Assembly: GCA_964624235.1 (NCBI GenBank) | Contig: CAZUXY010000017.1 | Location: 9,988 to 73,987, forward strand | Source: CAZUXY01 sp964624235 | GTDB lineage: Bacteria > Spirochaetota > UBA4802 > UBA5368 | Direction: 5' to 3' | Length of the DNA stretch: 64,000 bases | Translations under genes and position numbers: made by a program | Notes under the pieces: generated by a model | Seen by the model: only the letters and a program-made list of their open reading frames with translations | What the model was told of the DNA's origin: nothing | The model's database searches: none | Part shown: positions 50,925 through 57,956 of the stretch, piece by piece | Layout: each line of letters opens with the position of its first letter | How positions within the stretch are numbered: position 1 is the stretch's first letter

Positions 50925-51106
50925 AATATTTTGCGGTTCATAAGAAAGCCATCGTTATCCCCTTCCCGCTCAAGCCGCTGCGTGTATTTTCCGGTCAGGA
51001 GGCGGTACTTTCCTGTCCGGTAGTCCGTATTACAGGAAAATGGATTTACTTTTACCCGATGAATTCTCTAATATACTTTCTTGAGCTTACAGTTAAGGAG
51101 GTGACC

Positions 51107-51646
51107 GTGGGAAAATCGGCACGACCGATATTCAGTCTGTTCTTCATGATACCGATATGCCTGTGTATGCTGTTATCGTTCTGTTCACGCGAGGATACAC
51201 GCACGTACTCAAGCAGGGAAAAGGCGTTCTCGATCCGGTTCCCCAAGGCATGGGAACAGAAGGAGGGTTATATGGGGACGGTGGTTATCGCCCTGGAACC
51301 CGCCGAAGGAAGAGGCGATTACTTCAGGGAAAACATGAACGTCGTGGTCGAAGACCTGTCTGGCAACGTCAACATTTCCGATTATATTCACTCCAGTCTC
51401 GCCGGCATGGGAAAGGTGCTTCCCGATTTTAAAGTCATTGAACGAAAACCGGCAGGCAGGCGCACATCCCCCTCTGAACAAATACGCTATTCATACCGCC
51501 TGGGGACCATCGACCTGGAAAGCACCGCCCTGATCCATATCAGCCGCGGCAGGGCCTACGTTGTCACCTGTACCGCCGAGAAGGAGCATTCACCCCGCTA
51601 CCGAAAAACCTTTGACGCGATCATGGCCGGTTTCAGGACCGAATGA
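51107..51646 (+). CDS. Putative lipoprotein with PsbP/DUF1795-like domain
   Basis: 179 residues from a GTG at 51107, six bases after AAGGAGG; the frame is open 16 codons upstream. The N terminus is basic then hydrophobic (FSLFFMIPICLCMLLSFC), with a Cys that could be lipidated, although Phe at -1 is unusual. The mature part begins YSSREKAFSIRFPKAWEQKEG and includes MNVVVEDL and TALIHISRGRAYVVTCTAE, the pattern of PsbP-like or DUF1795 proteins. Likely envelope-located, function unknown. It stands about 180 bases after mutS2. Confidence 0.65.
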   Translation: MGKSARPIFSLFFMIPICLCMLLSFCSREDTRTYSSREKAFSIRFPKAWEQKEGYMGTVVIALEPAEGRGDYFRENMNVVVEDLSGNVNISDYIHSSLAGMGKVLPDFKVIERKPAGRRTSPSEQIRYSYRLGTIDLESTALIHISRGRAYVVTCTAEKEHSPRYRKTFDAIMAGFRTE

Positions 51647-51679
51647 AGCCTCCATGAACGCGACCGGTCGGAAAATGTG

Positions 51680-52231
51680 ATGGCCATAAAAAAAAACCTA
51701 CCCGGCGTTGTTCCCATCGACGGGTACGCAGCGGTTGAAGAGTGGGCATACGTCCCCGCCAGGACCCGCGGCAACCGCGTACGAAGGAAGTTCAGAACAC
51801 TCAAACGCTCCCGCGGCAACTGCTATTTTTCACATGGCGTGCCGGCGGGTATGATCGACTTCTGCTACCGTGCGGTACTGAAGCTGGGATTGCGGGAGAA
51901 AAAGCTCATTTTCCTCCGCGGCGTGGTGAAAAAGGACCGACGCATCCTCTCGCTGGCCGTGGCGGTTCGCGAGCTGGACTGGGACACCGGAACCGCGATA
52001 GTTATCCCCCGACAGCTGCGCTACCGGAATAAAAACCGTTACCGTATCGGGAAAAAAGAATACGAAATACGCACCATGGAACTGGTCGTGCTTCAGGGAC
52101 TGCTGCGCCTTTCATATCACCGTAAAGGAATATCCTGGTACTCGAACAGGGCAGCCGAGATTATCGCGTGCGGCTGGAAATGCCTGGAGAACCCCGAACC
52201 TGCCGGAGTTTATATAGTAAAAAACCGGTGA
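51680..52231 (+). CDS. Hypothetical basic protein, no family recognised
   Basis: 183 residues from the ATG at 51680, which lies 30 bases after the putative lipoprotein gene; a GTG one codon earlier is possible. The sequence is basic, with RTRGNRVRRKFRTLKRSRGNCYF near residues 30-50 and RQLRYRNKNRYRIGKKEYEIR at about 115-135. The later part looks helical (LVVLQGLLRLSYHRKGISWYSNRAAEI). Nucleic-acid binding is possible from charge alone, but nothing more can be said. A likely terminator at 52250-52277 ends the unit. Confidence 0.6.
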   Translation: MAIKKNLPGVVPIDGYAAVEEWAYVPARTRGNRVRRKFRTLKRSRGNCYFSHGVPAGMIDFCYRAVLKLGLREKKLIFLRGVVKKDRRILSLAVAVRELDWDTGTAIVIPRQLRYRNKNRYRIGKKEYEIRTMELVVLQGLLRLSYHRKGISWYSNRAAEIIACGWKCLENPEPAGVYIVKNR

Positions 52232-52249
52232 TATTAATATGGCATTCAT

Positions 52250-52277
52250 CCCATTACGACGGAATCGGGGGTTTTTT
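52250..52277 (+). terminator. Rho-independent terminator
   Basis: CCCATT at 52250-52255 pairs with AATcGGG (52263-52269, one bulged base) across a 7-base loop, followed by GG and six T (52272-52277). It ends 46 bases after the stop codon of the hypothetical gene and before the dehydrogenase operon. Confidence 0.6.
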
Positions 52278-52427
52278 GCTTTACAGACAGCCGGTTTTCC
52301 GCAAGTATATACGCTTGCTACCCGGCAGATCCTGTAGTGGAATCTTTACATGTTCCATTTTAATCAGGAATATCCGCGGGCACTAAACCTCCGCTAAGGA
52401 AACCATCGATAACAGAGGACGTTCACT

Positions 52428-53471
52428 ATGGCATACAAAATTGCACTCTACCCCGGTGATGGAGTGGGACCCGAAGTGGTCGCCGAGGCCAGAAAGGTGC
52501 TTGAATCACTCCGCCTGGATTTTACCTTTACCCTTTTTGGCTGGAACACCGCGCTTTACAAAAAAACCGGGAAATGCGCCCCTGAAGACTTCCTGGAACA
52601 GCTTGCCCCTTTCGACGCGATCCTCCTGGGAGCGCTGGGAAACGCGGCAAACGCTCCCGACCATATAGCGGTCGAGCCCCTGCTGGATATGCGTAAGGGA
52701 TTCGACCAGTATGTGAATATCCGGCCGGCGGTGCTGTACCAGGGGGTGGATTGTCCGCTGAAAAACGTGCAGCCCTTTGAAATCGACATGGTGGTCATCA
52801 GGGAAAATACCGAGGGAGAATACACCACCCTCGGCGGACGTCACTACATGGGGACACCCCATGAAGCGGCAATGCAGATTAACTATTTTACCCGCATGGG
52901 CACCGAACGGATCATCCGCTATGCCTTCGAGACGGCCCGCAGGCGACCGCGTAAACATGTCACCAGTATCACCAAATCAAATGTACTGAAATACAGTATG
53001 GTGTTCTGGGACACCGTTCTCGCCGAAACCGCAAAGGACTATCCCGACGTTAAGTACAGTTCCATGCTGGTCGATGCGGCCGCCATGAACTTTGTGCGCA
53101 CGCCCCGTAACTTCGATGTGGTGGTCTCATCCAACCTGTTCGGCGACATCCTCACCGATATCGCCGCCGTTATAATCGGTGGAATGGGGTTCGCCGGCAG
53201 CGCGAATATCAATCCCGCGCGGACATACCCCTCAATGTTTGAACCGGTACACGGTTCGGCACCCGACATCGCGGGGAAGGGTATGGCCAACCCCGTCGCG
53301 GCGGTTCTTTCCGCCGCGATGATGCTGGATTTCCTGGGTGAAAACGACAGTGCGGAAAAAGTCAGAAAAGCGGTACAGGGCCATCTGGCCGACGGCAGGG
53401 TGAAAACACCCGACAGGGGGGGAACCCACACCACAGGCCAGGCGGGGGACGATATAGCCGGAAGGTTATAG
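52428..53471 (+). CDS. Beta-decarboxylating dehydrogenase, tartrate/D-malate type
   Basis: 347 residues of the isocitrate/isopropylmalate dehydrogenase family. Shared motifs: LYPGDGVGPEVV, NIRPAVLY, ITKSNVLKYS, SSNLFGDILTDIAA and EPVHGSAPDIAGKG. The substrate loop reads VVIRENTEGEYTTLGGR. LeuB enzymes have a leucine-containing loop with 'RELTGG' here, whereas REN-EGEY is found in tartrate/D-malate dehydrogenases and some homoisocitrate or isocitrate enzymes. No leuC, leuD or leuA is nearby. It would oxidise and decarboxylate a 2-hydroxyacid with NAD+. Ten bases from an alpha/beta hydrolase gene, probably cotranscribed. Confidence 0.8.
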   Translation: MAYKIALYPGDGVGPEVVAEARKVLESLRLDFTFTLFGWNTALYKKTGKCAPEDFLEQLAPFDAILLGALGNAANAPDHIAVEPLLDMRKGFDQYVNIRPAVLYQGVDCPLKNVQPFEIDMVVIRENTEGEYTTLGGRHYMGTPHEAAMQINYFTRMGTERIIRYAFETARRRPRKHVTSITKSNVLKYSMVFWDTVLAETAKDYPDVKYSSMLVDAAAMNFVRTPRNFDVVVSSNLFGDILTDIAAVIIGGMGFAGSANINPARTYPSMFEPVHGSAPDIAGKGMANPVAAVLSAAMMLDFLGENDSAEKVRKAVQGHLADGRVKTPDRGGTHTTGQAGDDIAGRL

Positions 53472-53480
53472 GAGGATACC

Positions 53481-54344
53481 GTGAATTACAGTGAATACAC
53501 CAATCCAGACGTCAGGATCAAGGAATACTATGTCAAGATGTCCGACGGGGTTTCGCTGAAGATTGTGGATTTTATCCCTCCCGTGGACGGTCCCAGGAAA
53601 CCCGCCATTCTTTTCGTCGCCGGCTGGATATCCATGATTTTCGGCTGGAAAGGTGTTTTGAAGGTCATTACGCCTCTATACCGCACGGTATACCTGGAGA
53701 CCCGCGAGAAGTCCTCGTCGATACTACCACGGCACCCAGGTGTCGCCTTCGACATGGGCAGGCTGCGCATGGATCTCGGGGATACCATCGAACAGGTCAT
53801 CCCGCCGCGGAAGGACGTGTTCATGGCCGGCAGTTCACTCGGCGCGACCGCCATACTGGAATACCTGCTGGGGGAAGGGCGCAAGCCGCAGGCGGTGATG
53901 CTGGTGGCGCCTAACGCAGAATTTCGTTTCCCTCCTGTACTAGGACACATTATTCCATCGTTGCACCCATCCCTGTACCTTGCGGTCAAACCCCTGATTA
54001 AATGGTACCTCAAGAATTTCAGAATAGACAAGAAGAAAGAACCTGAACAGGTAAAGAAGTACGAAATCACCCTGGACGAAGCCGATCCTTACAAGCTGAA
54101 ACCCAACGCCATCGCCCTGCGCAACTACTCGATATGGGACCGCCTGGGTTCGGTTTCCACACCTTCCCTGATCATCGGCGCAACTTCGGACAAGCTGCAC
54201 GGCGAAGCGATATTGAAAGAAATGGCGGGCAGAATGCCCCGCGCCGTTTACCGCGAACTCGCCAGCAACAAGGAAACCCACAGTGAGAAGGCGGGCGAAC
54301 TGATGGCCGGATTTATCAGAAAAAGGGAATACCTGGAACTGTAA
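53481..54344 (+). CDS. Alpha/beta hydrolase
   Basis: 287 residues starting at a GTG nine bases behind the previous stop, with AGGAGG upstream. The nucleophile is in FMAGSSLGATAILEYLL (G-x-S-x-G as GSSLG). The oxyanion region precedes it as ILFVAGWISMIFGW. A late Asp in IIGATSDKLHGEA and a His in KETHSEK could complete the triad. No signal peptide. The family includes esterases, lipases and thioesterases; substrate unknown. Its pairing with a 2-hydroxyacid dehydrogenase could mean ester cleavage upstream of the dehydrogenase, which is only a guess. Confidence 0.82.
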   Translation: MNYSEYTNPDVRIKEYYVKMSDGVSLKIVDFIPPVDGPRKPAILFVAGWISMIFGWKGVLKVITPLYRTVYLETREKSSSILPRHPGVAFDMGRLRMDLGDTIEQVIPPRKDVFMAGSSLGATAILEYLLGEGRKPQAVMLVAPNAEFRFPPVLGHIIPSLHPSLYLAVKPLIKWYLKNFRIDKKKEPEQVKKYEITLDEADPYKLKPNAIALRNYSIWDRLGSVSTPSLIIGATSDKLHGEAILKEMAGRMPRAVYRELASNKETHSEKAGELMAGFIRKREYLEL

Positions 54345-54523
54345 ACCCTCTCTTTTAATACTTGATATTTTTACCCCGCATAACTACCTTATAAATACGC
54401 ACGGGAAAATCCCATCGAGTACATGGTCCGGATACAGATTGAAAGTTTTCTTTATCACGTGAAGAAAACACAGGTACCGGAGTGCGGGGATCGCCCCATT
54501 CAAGGTGCGCAAGGTAACCATTA

Positions 54524-55012
54524 ATGTCTCTATGCAGGGTAAATGTAACGAATGTATTCGTTGATGAGGGTACCGGCTCTCCGGTGGTAATCCTCCAGGA
54601 CCAGGAAAGCGGCGATGTTCTTCCTATACTGATCGCACCGCTCGAAGCCAGCCTGATCGCCATAGAAATGGAAGGGAAAAAGCCGATCAGGCCGCTGAGT
54701 CATGATCTTATGGCGAACATACTGAAGGAACTTTCCTGGGCGGTGGATTCGGTAGTCGTCGAAGACCTCCGCAATAATATTTTCTATGCCAAAATCATCC
54801 TCACCTCCGGGGAACACCGGATCGAAATCGACAGCCGCCCCAGCGATTCCATCGCTCTTGCATTGAGGACCAAATCCCCCATATTCGTACAGAAAAAAGT
54901 GTTCGCTCTCGCGATGGGTATAGAAAACGCGGCCAAAAAAGTAGACGAGGAAACGCTCAAGGAACTGCTTGAAGACCTGGAAATCGACGATGTGGGCGGA
55001 AAAATAATGTAA
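54524..55012 (+). CDS. Bifunctional nuclease family protein (DUF151)
   Basis: 162 residues. The DUF151 core is clear: VVILQDQESGDVLPILIAPLEASLIAIEMEG, PIRPLSHDLMANILKELSW, and IEIDSRPSDSIALALRTKSPIFV. A short UVR-like or helical tail follows. A distant plant homologue was reported to have DNase and RNase activity; the bacterial role is not settled. Start at ATG 54524 gives a short N terminus before the core; AAGG lies upstream. It stands alone, with 165 bases to the fbp gene. Confidence 0.88.
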   Translation: MSLCRVNVTNVFVDEGTGSPVVILQDQESGDVLPILIAPLEASLIAIEMEGKKPIRPLSHDLMANILKELSWAVDSVVVEDLRNNIFYAKIILTSGEHRIEIDSRPSDSIALALRTKSPIFVQKKVFALAMGIENAAKKVDEETLKELLEDLEIDDVGGKIM

Positions 55013-55177
55013 TCCCCCCTGGTGTACTTCAGGGTTTCCCGTCAATCCGTCCCCGTTATACGCTTTTACACAGGGTGACACACGCAACCGGCACCGTGTA
55101 TGCCTGAAACCGTGTACGCGTGTGCGGATATTGTCGAATAAAAAAGAATTCCATATCACTACAGGAGGGTCACCCCC

Positions 55178-56995
55178 ATGTCCGCTGTCGCAGAAACACC
55201 CTCGAAAAGCATCGCGTCCCTCAACGATATTATCAGGGAATTAACCGAAATCGATTTCAAGCTGGAGTCCAATATCGAAACCACCATGTGGATCAGCGAT
55301 CCGCACGGCGCGGGAGATCGTTTCGTTTCGATATTGAAGGGAAGGTTCGGTCTGGTGTGGAGGGTCTGTTACGAGGCGCTGCCCAAGACTTTTTCCACCG
55401 AGAAAATCGAGTATCTGGGGAGGATAATACGCAAGGAGAAGTATTTCGCCGGTGATATCTATGCGATGGAACGACAGGACGTAATAGCGGCCCTGGTGAA
55501 AGTGGTGCAATACCGTGTGCAGAACAGTCTCGATTTCGACACCCTGCGGGGCAATATAAACCGCGACCTGAAAACGGTGCTGGAAAACATGATACTGAAT
55601 TATCAGGTGCCCAACATCGTTTATGAAAACGACATCATTGCGGACCGCATCATTATCGCGTTATGTAAAATCATAAAACATGTCATCCTGGGAAACATCA
55701 TAGTGCTGGGGGACATATTCGACCGGGGCGATGAACCCGATAAGATCGTCAGAATCCTCAATCATAAGGACATACGTCCCTACGTTCGTTTCGTCTGGGG
55801 GAACCACGACATATTATGGATGGGCGCCGCGGCGGGGAACCGTTCCATGATCGCCGAAGCGCTGCGCATTAGTTTCAGATACGACAACGTGGATTTCATC
55901 ACACGGCTCGGGATAGATTGTTCGCGGCTGATCGATTTCGCCCAGAAACTTTACCCCGGAGAAGTGAAGGGAAACTTCAAGGCGAAAAAAGACATTTCGC
56001 GCAAACTGGAAAAGACTCTTGCGATCATACAATTCAAGCTTGAGGAAAAAACCATTCGTGCGCATCCCGAATTCGGGATGGAGTCCCGCCTCTGGCTCTC
56101 CCGCCTGGCCGAAATGATCAGGTCGGGAGACATCGACGGCCTTACCGATACCCACTTCCCCACGCTGAACCCGGAAAAGCCCACAGAACTTTCCCAGGAA
56201 GAACATTTGATCATTGAAGACCTGGCGCTCCAGTTCACCGGCAGCCCCAGGCTGAAGGCACTCATGAGGTTTTTCTTCGAGCACGGCAAGATGTATCACA
56301 TCAACAATTATATACTCAATATTCATGCGCTCATCCCCAGCACCGCGGAAGGTGTGTTTGAAGAATTCCTGGGCTTCCGGGGGAAGGACCTTTTTGAACA
56401 CATTCAGAACATGGTCAAGCGTATAGGTAAAAACTATTTCGAAGGCAGACCCCAGAATCCCGATGAGCTCGCCGTTATGTTTTACCTGTGGTGCGGACCA
56501 CGTTCACCCTTTTTCGGCAAAGACGCTATGAAGACTTTCGAACGATACTTCTTCAAGGACAAGGCGACTCACAAGGAAAAACTTTTATACTGGGGGGAGA
56601 ACATCAAAAAGAAGGATTTCATGGACAAAATAACGGGGGAATTCAGGGTCAGGCGGATAGTATACGGCCATACACCCGTTGATATCAATAAGGGTGAAAA
56701 AATAGCCTCTCCCGACGGCAGGGCAATTAACATAGACGGCGGATTCTCAGAGGCCTATCTCAACCGCGGGCACGCGCTCATTCATACCCCCCAGTCCCTG
56801 TATGCGATAATCCTGCCCACACCGGAAGAAATACGGGATGCCCGCATGAAAAAGGAATCGGTCAGGCTGCTGATTGAGACCATCGATAATTTCGAGAACC
56901 CGCTCAAGGTAAAGGACACCTATACAGGCAAACAGCTCATGAAAAGAAGGGATGAGCTGTTCGAGATGCTGCAGGAATATAAAAACGGCGAATAG
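55178..56995 (+). CDS. fbp: Class III fructose-1,6-bisphosphatase
   Basis: 605 residues, a little shorter than the Bacillus enzyme (about 670). It is a calcineurin-like phosphatase: MWISDPHGAGDRF, VLGDIFDRGDEPDKIV, WGNHDILWMG and VYGHTPVDINKGEK supply the metal ligands. The rest matches FBPase_2 (Firmicutes type), e.g. KTFSTEKIEYLGRI. It hydrolyses fructose 1,6-bisphosphate to fructose 6-phosphate in gluconeogenesis. AGGAGG precedes the ATG. Presence of this class outside Firmicutes is known but patchy. Confidence 0.94.
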   Translation: MSAVAETPSKSIASLNDIIRELTEIDFKLESNIETTMWISDPHGAGDRFVSILKGRFGLVWRVCYEALPKTFSTEKIEYLGRIIRKEKYFAGDIYAMERQDVIAALVKVVQYRVQNSLDFDTLRGNINRDLKTVLENMILNYQVPNIVYENDIIADRIIIALCKIIKHVILGNIIVLGDIFDRGDEPDKIVRILNHKDIRPYVRFVWGNHDILWMGAAAGNRSMIAEALRISFRYDNVDFITRLGIDCSRLIDFAQKLYPGEVKGNFKAKKDISRKLEKTLAIIQFKLEEKTIRAHPEFGMESRLWLSRLAEMIRSGDIDGLTDTHFPTLNPEKPTELSQEEHLIIEDLALQFTGSPRLKALMRFFFEHGKMYHINNYILNIHALIPSTAEGVFEEFLGFRGKDLFEHIQNMVKRIGKNYFEGRPQNPDELAVMFYLWCGPRSPFFGKDAMKTFERYFFKDKATHKEKLLYWGENIKKKDFMDKITGEFRVRRIVYGHTPVDINKGEKIASPDGRAINIDGGFSEAYLNRGHALIHTPQSLYAIILPTPEEIRDARMKKESVRLLIETIDNFENPLKVKDTYTGKQLMKRRDELFEMLQEYKNGE

Positions 56996-57037
56996 CCTCC
57001 CGGCTGCGGGCGTGGCGATCCGCGGTACAAAATGCTC

Positions 57038-57066
57038 TTGACCACGGCTTTACCATTGAATATATT
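57038..57066 (+). promoter_or_regulatory. Promoter of the beta-barrel protein gene
   Basis: TTGACC at 57038-57043, 17-base spacer, TATATT at 57061-57066. Close to consensus in both boxes and spacing; about 119 bases lie between it and the start codon at 57185. Confidence 0.55.
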
Positions 57067-57184
57067 CTCTGTAATTTTACGGAAATTCTTTTTGCGCTAC
57101 TATACGGCATTTACGGTAGCAAACGGTATGCGGGGTACCACGATACTCCGTACCGTTAACTTAGACAGGGAGGTATCACTACAC

Positions 57185-57772
57185 ATGAAAATGCTGAAAC
57201 GGATACTGGTGGTTGCGACTATCGTATTGATGATTCCGGCATCGGGTTTCGCCATCGTCGATTTCGGGGCTTACGGCGGTTATTATTTCGCGGGGGAGCT
57301 GGATCTCGGCGATTTCAGCGACAGGAAACCCGGTACGGCCGGCTGGGAATACGGCTTTCTGGGCCATCTGAACGGAGGAGTACCCATGCTCTTTTCAGTG
57401 GGACTGGGCGGGTTCTGGCAGAGATCACCTTTACAATACGAGGCGGCCGGTACCTCTTATGACGCGAAAAAGACCACATACGGGCTTGATATAATAGCAC
57501 AGCTTGAGCTTCCTATTATCATCCATCCTTACGTACGCGCGGGTATCGCCATAAAAGAAAAACTGGAAATAGAGTATGAGATCGCCGGCTCTACTTATAC
57601 GAAGAGCAACGAAGAATACTTCAAGTCGTATTACTTCGGTCTGGGTGCGGGGTTTACGGTGTTCCCGATGGTGCAGCTTTTCGGGGAATACCTCTTCACC
57701 AGATCAAAGCAGGAAAACGGCGTTGAGCTGCAGGGAAGCGCGGTCCATGTGGGGGCGAAGATTTCGATCTGA
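57185..57772 (+). CDS. Putative outer-membrane beta-barrel protein
   Basis: 195 residues from the ATG at 57185, after GGAGG; the in-frame extension upstream has poor composition. A signal peptide is clear (KRILVVATIVLMIPASGFA, cleavage after Ala). The mature part has alternating hydrophobic strands with Gly/aromatic residues (FGAYGGYYFAGELDLG; FSVGLGGFWQRS; SYYFGLGAGFTVFP in part) and ends in a short strand (VHVGAKISI). It resembles small 8-strand barrels of the OmpX/OmpW-like kind. Own promoter and terminator suggest a monocistronic unit. Confidence 0.7.
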   Translation: MKMLKRILVVATIVLMIPASGFAIVDFGAYGGYYFAGELDLGDFSDRKPGTAGWEYGFLGHLNGGVPMLFSVGLGGFWQRSPLQYEAAGTSYDAKKTTYGLDIIAQLELPIIIHPYVRAGIAIKEKLEIEYEIAGSTYTKSNEEYFKSYYFGLGAGFTVFPMVQLFGEYLFTRSKQENGVELQGSAVHVGAKISI

Positions 57773-57799
57773 CGCCTGTTAAAGTCTTTTTTACAAAAA

Positions 57800-57858
57800 A
57801 GCGGGGGTGCTGAATCGAGGAGCGGAAGTACAACCGAGTACGGCACCTCTTTTTTTTT
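57800..57858 (+). terminator. Probable terminator of the beta-barrel gene
   Basis: GGGGTGC (57804-57810) pairs with GCACCTC (57843-57849, one G-U pair) and is followed by nine or more T. The large loop contains a smaller GTAC...GTAC hairpin. Confidence 0.5.
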
Positions 57859-57918
57859 CTGATGTAAAAGAAACAGGAAGATGAGGTGTTTTTACCTGTT
57901 TCTGAAAAATCCGATCGC

Positions 57919-57956
57919 AAAAAGGGGCCGGCCCAACACAAGGGAGGCCCTTTTTT
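57919..57956. terminator. Terminator at the 3' end of plsB
   Basis: AAAAAGGGGCC (57919-57929) and GGCCCTTTTTT (57946-57956) form a 10-base-pair stem with one bulge. T runs are present on both strands, so it can work in both directions between the convergent barrel and plsB genes. It nearly touches the plsB stop codon at 57955. Confidence 0.7.

Noticed and set aside
52428..53471. 3-isopropylmalate dehydrogenase (leuB)
   Set aside because: Substrate loop is of the tartrate/D-malate type and no leucine genes are adjacent.
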